Shown here one piece after another: positions 8,967 through 17,344 of a stretch of 55,723 nucleotides of DNA. The notes under the pieces were generated by a model. It was not told the DNA's origin and did no database searches. It worked only from the letters and a program-made list of their open reading frames with translations. The stretch comes from Clostridiales bacterium. Its GTDB lineage: Bacteria; Bacillota; Clostridia; Lachnospirales; Lachnospiraceae. A program made the translations under genes and the position numbers. The DNA lies in NCBI GenBank assembly GCA_015655075.1, contig JAATFT010000034.1:1-55723 (forward strand), given 5' to 3'. Every line of letters starts with the position of its first letter. Position 1 is the stretch's first letter.

Positions 8967-9455
8967 TTCTTTTAATTCGATGGTCTGCTCCTTGCCGTCA
9001 ACCACAATACTAAGCTTTATTACTTCATCCTCACTTTCTATCGCTCCCCCCGATGTACTTGAGCTTAGGGTATAAATTTTATCAGTCGGGGGACTATCCG
9101 TAAAATCTTCCTTTATCTCACCTTTGCCTACACTGCTTTCATAGCTTATAACTAAATTCTTAATCGACGATAAATCTGCCAATTCATTTTTATAGGTTAC
9201 CGTAAGTGTCTTATCGGCTTTAGATTCATATTCAAGATTGCCTTCTTTTTCTTTAAATATCCTGGTAGCATTTACTTCTAATTCCCCGGCCCAGAATTCA
9301 TTTTCTCCTTTAAAAACATAATTATTCTCTTCCACATCTTCCGTAACACTGTCCTTATTATTCTCTTCCCCATCTTTCGTAACCTTGCCCTTACCAGAAC
9401 AGCCTGTTACAATAATAATAACCGTTAGCAATATAAAAATAAAATATTTTTTCAT
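8952..9455 (-). CDS. Small lipoprotein of unknown function
   Basis: A 167-residue protein with a lipoprotein signal: KKY, a hydrophobic core, and lipobox VTGC with Cys19, so it should be anchored on the outer face of the membrane. After the cysteine comes a charged linker with an imperfect duplication (KDGEENNKDS and EDVEENNYVF), then a beta-rich domain. I do not recognise the domain. GAGAGGTG precedes the ATG. The last residues (EEFAK) and the stop codon lie within repeat A4, so the natural C-terminus may have been altered. A divergent Lit-like gene lies 467 nt away. Confidence 0.75.
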   Translation of the reverse strand: MKKYFIFILLTVIIIVTGCSGKGKVTKDGEENNKDSVTEDVEENNYVFKGENEFWAGELEVNATRIFKEKEGNLEYESKADKTLTVTYKNELADLSSIKNLVISYESSVGKGEIKEDFTDSPPTDKIYTLSSSTSGGAIESEDEVIKLSIVVDGKEQTIELKEEFAK

Positions 9456-9779
9456 ATATACACCTCTCTTATTTTTTAGCAGTTTAAACTCTCTTTATAC
9501 CTCATTGTCAATATTATACATCAGAATTGCTCATTTAAAAAGTGAGAAATAATCTTTGTTGTTTTTATCAAAAAATCCTTTTAGTTGTAGTACAAGCTTT
9601 ACCAAAGCAGTTTCAAGTAAACCAAACTTCTGTCATGGAAACAGCTACTCTGAAAACTATAAGCCGCATAAACTCCAAAATACTAAACCAAAATCATTAA
9701 AAAATAATATGCTTTAATTCGGGGAAAATATGGGAAGGTCTGACAACGAAACCCTTAACTCCATTTAATAAAACATTAA

Positions 9780-9808
9780 TTGAATTAACAACCGTAATGA
9801 TATATAAT
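9780..9808 (+). promoter_or_regulatory. Promoter of the Lit-like gene
   Basis: TTGAAT (9780-9785), a 17-nt spacer and TATAAT (9803-9808), about 115 nt upstream of the ATG. The rest of 9456-9922 shows no gene or clear repeat. Confidence 0.65.
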
Positions 9809-9922
9809 GAGGGACATAATAATCTATTATAATAATATCTGGTTTAACATACGGGTATTTTATTAGTTTTTGTATATATTTATTTGCAGTTTTGAAAAAA
9901 TAACTTTAGGCAGGGAATATTT

Positions 9923-10576
9923 ATGAAAAGGTTTAAAATTACAGATATACTAATCGGATTAATATTTACATTATTATTTATTTCCATGGGAGTGATTGCC
10001 GCCGTTAATTTCAGGTTTATCTATTATTTTGATATATCCCACTTAAAAATTGCGGAATCCTCCGGTCTTAGCAGGCAGGTTATTATTGAGAATTATAATG
10101 CTCTCATTGACTATAATTCACCTTTTTATAAGGGGGAATTGCATTTTCCCACTCTTACGGCATCAGCTTCCGGCTTGCAGCATTTTTCCGAAGTAAAAAA
10201 TATCTTTCTGTCATTTTATTATATGGATATTGTAACCTTGATCGCCGCTGTTATCATTATTGTGTATAAAAGAAAAAAAAAGGATTTTAGATACCTGTCA
10301 GTTTCCACGGTTACGGTCCTTGTGATTCCTGCAATCGTAGCTTTGGGGTGCGCTGTTAACTTTGATGCGGCATTCGTAATTTTCCACAAAATCTTTTTCC
10401 GGAACGATTACTGGCTATTTGATCCGGTTACCGACCCTGTTATTACGATTTTACCCGACACCTTTTTCTTACATGAATTTATGGTGATTATTGCTTTTGT
10501 AGTCTTAGGGAGTTTATTTCTTTACCTATTCTCCCGCAGAGTGAAAAGAATATCCTACGGATACAAAAGATATTAA
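9923..10576 (+). CDS. lit: DUF1461/TIGR01906 membrane protein, Lit-like lipoprotein transacylase
   Basis: A 217-residue membrane protein with four hydrophobic segments (about 9-30, 101-115, 126-145 and 184-204). The layout and motifs fit the TIGR01906 family: a large first outer loop with LQHFSEVKNIF, and NFDAAFVIFHKIFF followed by W-LFDP and ILPDTFF. Lit enzymes move an acyl chain within the N-terminal cysteine of diacyl lipoproteins to give the lyso form; they depend on two conserved histidines, which here would be His87 and His155. A lipoprotein gene sits next door in divergent orientation. The family call is firm; activity as Lit is inferred, since members of the family differ. Confidence 0.75.
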   Translation: MKRFKITDILIGLIFTLLFISMGVIAAVNFRFIYYFDISHLKIAESSGLSRQVIIENYNALIDYNSPFYKGELHFPTLTASASGLQHFSEVKNIFLSFYYMDIVTLIAAVIIIVYKRKKKDFRYLSVSTVTVLVIPAIVALGCAVNFDAAFVIFHKIFFRNDYWLFDPVTDPVITILPDTFFLHEFMVIIAFVVLGSLFLYLFSRRVKRISYGYKRY

Positions 10577-10589
10577 TTTTAAAATAAAT

Positions 10590-10760
10590 AAGTTAAAGCG
10601 GATATTCGGGTCCGCTGTGCTACTTGCTCAAACCATCCCAGCGTAGCTGGTATTCACCTGCTACGCTGGGATTTACTTGTTATGCCTGGATTTACTTGTT
10701 ACGCCGGCATTTACTTGTTACGCCGGCATTTCAGCCGGAGCCCATTCTCCGACTGAAAAT
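10590..10760 (+). repeat. Family F block with a 19-bp triple tandem repeat, copy F2
   Basis: GCGGATATTCGGGTCCGC starts the block. CCCAGCGTAGC and GCTACGCTGGG form a hairpin. Three tandem 19-bp units of ATTTACTTGTTACGCCGGC type follow at 10671-10727, and the block ends in a CAGCCGGAG...CTCCGACTG inverted repeat. Confidence 0.65.
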
Positions 10761-10767
10761 TGTAAAG

Positions 10768-10950
10768 TTAAATAAACTGATTTACTATAAATTCAATAAA
10801 AGTAGGTTTTGGCAGGATTCCCAGATTCGAAACCGTAACTTCATCATATTCCATATTTACCGGTGCACCATAATTTTCATTCCCGCCAATCCAGATGGCA
10901 CCCGGCCAGATTTCAGAAAGGGGTATGGGTTTATCTATCGCCGTTACCAT
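10768..10950 (-). pseudogene. Short ORF after phoR, possible remnant of a lectin-like domain
   Basis: A 60-codon frame overlaps the last 20 nt of phoR. The translation contains IWPGAIWIGGNENYGAP and MEYDEVTVSNLGILP, which looks protein-like and vaguely recalls the end of concanavalin/LamG-type domains. No clear ribosome site precedes it. It could be the tail of a lost gene brought next to phoR, or a chance ORF. Confidence 0.3.
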
Positions 10951-12682
10951 AAGGTAAGCTTATCTTAAATTCCGTTCCTTTTCCGTGTTCGCTCTCCACC
11001 TGGATATTGCCATTGTAAAGTTCCACAATATGTTTTACTATGGAGAGCCCCAGGCCGGTTCCGCCCTGTTTGCGGGAACGTCCTTTATCCACGCGGTAAA
11101 AGCGTTCAAAAATCCGCGACAGGTGATTCTTTCCGATTCCGATTCCGGTATCCTTAATCCGTAATACTAATTTATTATCCTCTTCCGTGCAGCTTACGGT
11201 AATACTTCCTTCTTCCGTATATTTAATCGCATTATCCAGAAGGTTAATCAGTAATTGCTTCATCCGGTCGGGATTGCAGACGAAAGGTTTTAAATAAGGT
11301 TGGGGCTCAAAAATAATCTTAACCTTATCCGATAATTTTGATTCCAGCAGCTCAATTACCGAATTAATACATTCATTCATATCAATGGGGACGGTCTCAT
11401 ATTCTCTTTTGGACTCGATCTCCGATAACAGGAGAATGTCCTGAATTAAGCTGTACAGACGTTCCGCTTCGATGTCAATGATATCCAGGAACCGGTTCGC
11501 AACCGCCTCTTCTTTGATTGCCCCGCTCTTTAAGGTATCGATAAAGCCCCGGATGGAGGTAAGGGGCGTCTTTAACTCATGAGTTACATTGGATACAAAA
11601 TCACTTCTTATACTTTCCAGTTTTTTAATCTTGGTTACATCTTCAATAATCAATAAAACGCCAAAATACTGCCTGCCTTCCATACCCAAAGGTGTGGCGG
11701 TAACCCGGATATTCCTTAAATTCCCCCTGGCTAAAGTACCCTCATGCTCCACACTCATATTATTTTCCCGAACCTGATCAATGGCGTCAAATACGGCCGC
11801 ATTTCTTAAAACGCTGTAAATGGACTGGCCGCCCAATATCTGTTTATTTGCCGGATTCACGATTTCCATAAATGCTTTGTTATAAAACAATATTTCATTG
11901 GAATCATTGATTGCCACAACTCCGGCCGTCATACTGCTTAACATTGCCTCCAGCTCCGCATTCCTCTGGGTTAGGCTATCAATTGTCACCTTAAGGTTTT
12001 TAGACATGATATTAAAGGATTCGGCAAGTTTGCCCACTAACGATTTATCTCTGGTATATATTTTAATATTATAGTCGCCGTCCGAAATACGCTGGGCTGC
12101 TTTTGCAACCTCATGGATCGGTTTCGTTAACATTCCGGTAAATAAAATTGCGGCAAATACGGCTATAATAAAGCAAATGAGTATTGCATAGATAATAGAG
12201 TAAAACATATGGTTATTTAAATCCTTTAATTCGGATAATGGAAGGGATATACGGATCACTCCGCTGAAATCACCGTTGGCAACCGGTACCGCACTGTAAG
12301 AATATTGCTGCCTCATGGTTTCAGAGTAACGGTTAACGGTTACGCTTTCACCCTTTAACGCTTTGACAACTTCCTCGCGGTTTTTATGGTTTTCTAAAGG
12401 TTCATCCGTACCGGAATCGGCGTATACCTCTCCGTTCTTATCGATTATGGTAACCCGGATATTATATTTCCCGGCATATTTATTTACAAAGGTCTCATAA
12501 TCCCCAAAATCCTTAAATTCTTCGTCGGTAAAAATATCGCCCATTAATTTTGCCTGGGTCAGATAGTAATCCTGGCTTTGTCTGTAAATAAACTGATATC
12601 CCTTATTCCAGAATATTGCTGTGGAAATACCTATGGCAAATAGTATAATCGTCAAATAGCTTATAATTAGCTTTTTATGCAT
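10931..12682 (-). CDS. phoR: PhoR phosphate-regulon sensor kinase
   Basis: A 583-residue membrane kinase. TM1 about 7-25, an extracellular sensor domain, TM2 about 158-183, HAMP, a PAS domain (about 240-345, AMLSSMTAGVVAINDSNEIL), then HisKA with His368 in VTHELKTPLTSI and HATPase_c with NLLDNAIKYT, DTGIGI and GTGLGLSIV. This is the standard Gram-positive PhoR layout. It follows phoB by 17 nt and closes the pst-pho locus, so it should read the state of the Pst transporter through PhoU and phosphorylate PhoB. Confidence 0.95.
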   Translation of the reverse strand: MHKKLIISYLTIILFAIGISTAIFWNKGYQFIYRQSQDYYLTQAKLMGDIFTDEEFKDFGDYETFVNKYAGKYNIRVTIIDKNGEVYADSGTDEPLENHKNREEVVKALKGESVTVNRYSETMRQQYSYSAVPVANGDFSGVIRISLPLSELKDLNNHMFYSIIYAILICFIIAVFAAILFTGMLTKPIHEVAKAAQRISDGDYNIKIYTRDKSLVGKLAESFNIMSKNLKVTIDSLTQRNAELEAMLSSMTAGVVAINDSNEILFYNKAFMEIVNPANKQILGGQSIYSVLRNAAVFDAIDQVRENNMSVEHEGTLARGNLRNIRVTATPLGMEGRQYFGVLLIIEDVTKIKKLESIRSDFVSNVTHELKTPLTSIRGFIDTLKSGAIKEEAVANRFLDIIDIEAERLYSLIQDILLLSEIESKREYETVPIDMNECINSVIELLESKLSDKVKIIFEPQPYLKPFVCNPDRMKQLLINLLDNAIKYTEEGSITVSCTEEDNKLVLRIKDTGIGIGKNHLSRIFERFYRVDKGRSRKQGGTGLGLSIVKHIVELYNGNIQVESEHGKGTEFKISLPYGNGDR

Positions 12683-12699
12683 ATTGAAAAAATCCTCCC

Positions 12700-13398
12700 T
12701 TATGCAAATTTATATCCCATTCCTCTTACCGTTTTTATATAGACGGGATGACTTTCGTCCTGCTCAATTTTTTTCCGTAAATTACTTACATGAACATCCA
12801 CAGTTCTGGTCTCTCCGATATAATCATATCCCCAGACTTTTTCCAGAAGATTATCCCTGGTAAATACAATACCCCGGTTTTTCGCCAGCAAATATAATAA
12901 TTCAAATTCTTTATAGGATAATTCAACCGGTAAGTCTTTTACCAATACAGTTCTCCTGGCACGGTTAATTTCCAGGTAATCAATCACAATCTTTTCTTCC
13001 TTTTCCGCTTCTTCTACGGCAAAGCTGCTTTCACTTCTTCTTAATACCGCTTTAATCCTTGCCAAGAGTTCGTGAACCCCAAAAGGCTTTACCAGATAAT
13101 CATCCGAACCAACCTCAAGTCCCACAACCTTACTGATTTCATCCCCTTTCGCCGTCAGGAAAATAACCGGTAAGGTACGTAACGCTTTATCGGCCCGGAT
13201 TCTCCTTAAAACCTCTATGCCGTCAATTCCGGGCAGCATCCAGTCTAACAGTACTATATCCACTTTTTCTTTTTCCAGTATTTCCAGGGCTTCTTCCCCG
13301 GTTTCCGCCTTTATCACATCATATCCGTCACGTTCCAGATTATAGGCCAGCAACTCCAAAATGTGTTCTTCATCATCTACCGCTAATACTGTTTTCAT
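12700..13398 (-). CDS. phoB: PhoB/PhoP phosphate response regulator
   Basis: An OmpR-family regulator of 232 residues. The receiver has D8/D9, Asp52 in IVLLDWMLPG, and Lys in LVKPFG; the winged helix ends TVDVHVSNLRKKI and VRGMGYKFA. It lies between phoU and phoR in the phosphate locus and should activate pst genes when phosphate is low. The start at 13398 is chosen by the GGGTGAT site 5 nt upstream; an in-frame start at 13431 has none. An upstream 9-codon ORF ends in an ATGA overlap with this start, and its leader matches that of the kinase gene at 1689. Confidence 0.95.
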   Translation of the reverse strand: MKTVLAVDDEEHILELLAYNLERDGYDVIKAETGEEALEILEKEKVDIVLLDWMLPGIDGIEVLRRIRADKALRTLPVIFLTAKGDEISKVVGLEVGSDDYLVKPFGVHELLARIKAVLRRSESSFAVEEAEKEEKIVIDYLEINRARRTVLVKDLPVELSYKEFELLYLLAKNRGIVFTRDNLLEKVWGYDYIGETRTVDVHVSNLRKKIEQDESHPVYIKTVRGMGYKFA

Positions 13399-13424
13399 AT
13401 TATCACCCATTGCATTTGCCACAT
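13395..13424 (-). other. 9-codon upstream ORF coupled to phoB
   Basis: ATG TGG CAA ATG ... TGA encodes MWQMQWVII. Its TGA overlaps the phoB ATG (ATGA), the classical arrangement for translational coupling. Its 5' part matches the leader at 1687-1715. Confidence 0.4.
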
Positions 13425-13543
13425 ACAACAAAATGTCCTGTTGCAGACATTTTATTGTCTTGAATAAAAAGGTGGAAAGAATCTATATGTGGCATTCCTT
13501 TCTTTATCATATTTTCTTTCAGCCTTCACGTTTTTTGAGTTAA

Positions 13544-14194
13544 TCAGCCCAGTGCCAAATCACCCGTTATAATGAATTTAATCCATTCCGCGATATTGGT
13601 TGAATGATCTGCCATTCTCTCCAAATATTTGATAATCATAAGATAACAGATGCATTGGGGAACCGTTTTAGGCTCTTCCTGCATCATTTCCGACAAGTCT
13701 TGTGTTATCTTTTCAAAATATTCGTCTACTTCATCGTCTGCTAAAATAACGCCGGAGGCTTTATCCAGATCCGCTTCCACAAAGCTGTCTATGGTATCAA
13801 TGACCATCTTCTTCATGGCGCTGATCATATCGGAAAGGGTTTTCGGCGCACTGAAATTAGGCAGTTTGCTTAAACGGATTATATATTCGGAAATATCGGA
13901 GCACTGATCTGCAATCCGTTCAATATCCGTAATAATTTTCATAATTGATGTGATTTTTCTCAAATCCGTCGCAAGGGGCTGCTGTTTTGCAATAATGTTA
14001 ATGCAATCCCTTTCAATATGCTGTTCCAGTAAATCAATTTCGTCGTCTCTTTTAATGATTTTTTTGGCTATTTCCACATCGGTATTATCCAATGCAAGAA
14101 TCATTTCATTTGTGGACAATTCCAATATACTACCCATTTTTATTACCTTGTTGTTTAATTCTTCAAGTTGTGCAATAAAACTTTGTCTCATCAT
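13544..14194 (-). CDS. phoU: Phosphate signalling protein PhoU
   Basis: A 216-residue all-helical cytoplasmic protein with two PhoU repeats (about 15-105 and 115-205). The acidic metal-binding motif is seen as KRDDEIDLLEQ in the first and LADDEVDEYFE in the second, with ERIADQCSDIS and ERMADHSTNIAEW closing them. PhoU links the Pst transporter to PhoR and damps the regulon when phosphate is plentiful. It lies between pstB and phoB. GGAG precedes the start with two adjacent ATGs; the first is used here. Confidence 0.96.
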   Translation of the reverse strand: MMRQSFIAQLEELNNKVIKMGSILELSTNEMILALDNTDVEIAKKIIKRDDEIDLLEQHIERDCINIIAKQQPLATDLRKITSIMKIITDIERIADQCSDISEYIIRLSKLPNFSAPKTLSDMISAMKKMVIDTIDSFVEADLDKASGVILADDEVDEYFEKITQDLSEMMQEEPKTVPQCICYLMIIKYLERMADHSTNIAEWIKFIITGDLALG

Positions 14195-14485
14195 TTATCC
14201 GGCTCCTATCCGCACCCTATTTAAGGCTTATTCTAACGTCTAAACAAATTATAAATTCAGCTCCATAAAAAAATATTCCCAATCGAAATGTTTTTATCTT
14301 TACACCCATAGCATACCGAAAACTGGTTTGCGGTACTGCCATAAATGAAACAGGTTGAAAGAATCACAATCCGGCGTTCTTTCACTCTTTATGTTTTCTT
14401 TATCACCTTGTAAAAAAGATGTTTTGCCTTTTTTACTTTATATACATTATATTAAGTTTATTTTTTAATTTTTTCAAGTATTAAT

Positions 14486-15244
14486 TTAACCAAATCTGCC
14501 CGTAATATAGTCCTCTGTCTTTTTGTTCCTTGGCTTATTAAATATCTGCTCTGTCTCTCCGTATTCAATTACTTCACCGTTCAGAAAGAATGCCGTTTTA
14601 TCTGAAATTCTTCCGGCCTGCTGCATGTTATGGGTTACGATTATAATCGTATAAAATTGCTTCAGTTCCGTTGCAAGATCCTCAATTTTTAAAGTGGATA
14701 TGGGATCCAGTGCCGAAGTCGGTTCATCCATAAGAATTACTTCCGGTTCAATGGCTAATGTCCTGGCAATACAAATTCTCTGCTGCTGTCCGCCGGATAC
14801 GGCCAAGGCGCTTTTCTTTAATTTGTCCTTAACCTCATCCCAGATAGCCGCCTGTCTTAAAGATTTCTCCACGATTTCATCCAAAACATTTTTCTTTCGT
14901 ATACCGTGAATTCTGGGGCCGTATGCCACATTATCGTAAATACTCATGGGAAACGGATTGGGCTGTTGAAATACCATGCCAACTCTTGTTCTTAAACTAA
15001 TTGCATCCATATCCTTATAGATATCCACCCCGTCCATGGTAATTTCACCGGTTATTCTCACTCCCTCAATCAAATCATTCATTCGGTTGACTGTTTTAAT
15101 AAAGGTGGATTTACCGCAGCCGGACGGTCCGATAAAAGCTGTAATTTTCTCCTTTGCTATTTTCATATTTATATTTTTCAAGGCTTGGAAGTTACCGTAA
15201 AACAAGTTTAAATCCGACACCGAAAATTTTATTATGTCACTCAC
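14486..15244 (-). CDS. pstB: Phosphate ABC transporter ATPase PstB
   Basis: A 252-residue ATPase with Walker [10 protein letters not shown] (39-47), Q loop [12 protein letters not shown], signature [15 protein letters not shown], Walker [14 protein letters not shown] and switch His in IIVTHNMQQ. The [14 protein letters not shown] stretch is characteristic of PstB. It follows pstA by 24 nt. The 291-nt gap before phoU contains only a weak GAAAGAA/TTCTTTC inverted repeat and no gene. Confidence 0.98.
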   Translation of the reverse strand: MSDIIKFSVSDLNLFYGNFQALKNINMKIAKEKITAFIGPSGCGKSTFIKTVNRMNDLIEGVRITGEITMDGVDIYKDMDAISLRTRVGMVFQQPNPFPMSIYDNVAYGPRIHGIRKKNVLDEIVEKSLRQAAIWDEVKDKLKKSALAVSGGQQQRICIARTLAIEPEVILMDEPTSALDPISTLKIEDLATELKQFYTIIIVTHNMQQAGRISDKTAFFLNGEVIEYGETEQIFNKPRNKKTEDYITGRFG

Positions 15245-15268
15245 TTTTTTTTCCTCCTGTTAAAACCT

Positions 15269-16423
15269 TTAATTCATTCCTTTTTTTGTTAAAAATACTC
15301 TGGTGATTAGTTTGGAAGCTATATTTAAAACAATAATTAATACCAGCAATACGACTGCTATGGAACTTGCCGTAGATAAGTCTGCGGATTCCTTAATTAA
15401 CCAGTACATTTTCGTGGTAAGGGTGGCGGCACCGGCTTCACTTCCGACTAAAGCTCCCGGTATCTGCGCGACCGTGCCGGCAGTCCATATTAAAGCTGCA
15501 GATTCCCCTACTATCCTGCCGATGCTTAATATGATCGCTACCAGAATCCCAGGTAAAGCACCCGGTAAAATAATTCTTCTTATGGTCTGCAGTTTGGTTG
15601 ATCCAAGGCCAAAGGAGGCTTCCCTGTATGCAGGGGGAATTTCTCTTAAAGCTTCTTCCGTTGTCGATATGATGGTTGGAAGCAGCATAATACTTAAAGT
15701 CAGCGAACCTGCTAAAACGGAATATTGCATTTTGAATATCTGCACAAATACAAGCATACCAAACAATCCGTATATAATAGAAGGTATACCTGCCAGATTC
15801 TGAATGGCAAACCGGATTAACCTTAATATCCTGCCCCGTTTTGCATACTCATTTAAGAAAATGGCTGAACTGATACCTACAGGTGCCGCTATAATTAAAG
15901 ATAATAATATAATGTAAATAGTGGAGACCAGCATAGGAACTATACCGCCGCCCGGCCGAATAATTTTAATGCGTACCACTCCCATTCCCTCATTTAATAC
16001 TGCGGCAGCTTCTTCTGCTGTCATTTTTTCAATTTTTACGTCTCCTGCTTTTGTAATAATATCTTTTTTTTTCAAGACATACGCCTGATTTTTCATATTT
16101 AATGCGGCTTTCACAGGGGAATCCTTATCAATATGGGAAATAACTATATTTTCGTTATCCAAAGCCAGAGTAATACCAAGGGACGCAACATAGGCGGCGT
16201 CATTCTTTTCAGTCAGAGCTGCTTTTCTTTCCACATTTACAAAAGTTGTTCTGTCATCCCATTGTCTGGTTAAAAAATCAAAATTGATTCCCGGCAGGCC
16301 TTTATATAAAATAAAACCGATAATTACGGCCAAAACCGTAACAGTTAATATCGCGGATAAATAGATTAGTCCCTGTAAAATTCCATCTTTTAGTTTCCTG
16401 TCATTCCTTTTTCTTTTTTCCAT
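15269..16423 (-). CDS. pstA: Phosphate ABC permease PstA with an inserted PDZ-like domain
   Basis: A 384-residue permease, about 100 residues longer than usual PstA. TM1 spans about 17-41. Residues about 55-160 are an extra domain between FLTRQW and GGGIVPMLVSTIYI. Its order LGITLALDNENIVISHIDKDSPVKAA, VLKKKDIITKAGDVKI and VVRIKIIRPGG matches a PDZ domain. The remaining five TM segments and the EAL-like coupling loop (YREASFGLGSTKLQTIRRIILP) are normal. The domain should lie on the outer face, where it might bind a peptide, PstS or a cell-wall ligand. The gene abuts pstC without a gap. Confidence 0.95.
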   Translation of the reverse strand: MEKRKRNDRKLKDGILQGLIYLSAILTVTVLAVIIGFILYKGLPGINFDFLTRQWDDRTTFVNVERKAALTEKNDAAYVASLGITLALDNENIVISHIDKDSPVKAALNMKNQAYVLKKKDIITKAGDVKIEKMTAEEAAAVLNEGMGVVRIKIIRPGGGIVPMLVSTIYIILLSLIIAAPVGISSAIFLNEYAKRGRILRLIRFAIQNLAGIPSIIYGLFGMLVFVQIFKMQYSVLAGSLTLSIMLLPTIISTTEEALREIPPAYREASFGLGSTKLQTIRRIILPGALPGILVAIILSIGRIVGESAALIWTAGTVAQIPGALVGSEAGAATLTTKMYWLIKESADLSTASSIAVVLLVLIIVLNIASKLITRVFLTKKGMN

Positions 16424-17344
16424 CTATTTGCTCCTACCTTTATCTCCCAGTTTACCAGTTAATTTGGTAAGTGTTATATTGATCACCATAATGAACAGAA
16501 AGAGAATCACTCCGGTTGCAAACAACATATCCTGGTGTCTTCCTGATGCATATCCCATCTCCATAGCTATATTGGTGGTCAGGGGTCTTACCTTGGACCA
16601 GATGCTTGTGGGCAGCCCGCCTATATTATTACCTGCTATCATCATAACCGCCATAGTTTCACCAATTGCCCTTCCTATTCCCAATACGGTTGCGGTAAGT
16701 ATCCCAGAGCGGGCAGCCGGAATCACAGTTTTAAAAATGGTTTGTGTTTTAGAGGCTCCCAGGCCCAGGGAAGCTTCCCTGTATGATTTAGGGACGGCCC
16801 GTATGCTGGCTTCACTAAGGGAAATAATAGTCGGAAGCACCATTATTGTCAATACACAGATAACGGCTAAAAGGGATTCACCCTGTCCTGTGGGTGAGAT
16901 TTCATTAATTATAGGTACAATTACGCCCAGGCCAAATGCACCGTAAATAACGGACGGAATTCCGGCTAACAATTCGATAGCCGGTTTTATGAATGCCACT
17001 AATTCTTTTGGGGCTAATTCAGCAATGAACACAGCAGTTAATAAACCAATGGGAACCCCGAGTACAATTGCACCCAGGGTTGCCAGTAAGGATCCGACTA
17101 TCATATAAAATACGCCATATACGTCATTGCCAGGATCCCATTTTAATCCGGTTATAAATTCAAGGAAGCTGTATGCATCTTCTCCAAAGAAAGGCTGCAG
17201 CCCTTTGGAGAACACAAAGATAATAATGGCGATAACGCTGAGTACACTTACTAAGGCACTTAAAAGGAATATTCCTTTGAAAACCTTCTCAGGGTATTCT
17301 TTTCGTCTGCTTATCAGATTTTCTTTGTATGCATTATTATTCAT
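16424..17344 (-). CDS. pstC: Phosphate ABC permease PstC
   Basis: A 306-residue inner-membrane permease with six hydrophobic segments. GLKWDPGNDVYGVFYMIVGSL precedes the core, and the coupling motif is YREASLGLGASKTQTIFKTVIPAA. It pairs with PstA to move phosphate delivered by PstS. Its start overlaps the pstS stop by 1 nt (TAATG) and its stop abuts pstA, so expression is tightly coupled. Confidence 0.97.
   Translation of the reverse strand: MNNNAYKENLISRRKEYPEKVFKGIFLLSALVSVLSVIAIIIFVFSKGLQPFFGEDAYSFLEFITGLKWDPGNDVYGVFYMIVGSLLATLGAIVLGVPIGLLTAVFIAELAPKELVAFIKPAIELLAGIPSVIYGAFGLGVIVPIINEISPTGQGESLLAVICVLTIMVLPTIISLSEASIRAVPKSYREASLGLGASKTQTIFKTVIPAARSGILTATVLGIGRAIGETMAVMMIAGNNIGGLPTSIWSKVRPLTTNIAMEMGYASGRHQDMLFATGVILFLFIMVINITLTKLTGKLGDKGRSK

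Noticed and set aside
10671..10727. Three 19-bp units as a CRISPR array
   Set aside because: Units are contiguous with no spacers and no cas genes are nearby.
15303..16946. Long plus-strand ORFs (166 and 172 codons) opposite pstA and pstC
   Set aside because: They mirror the codon structure of the real permease genes, have no ribosome sites and no family likeness.
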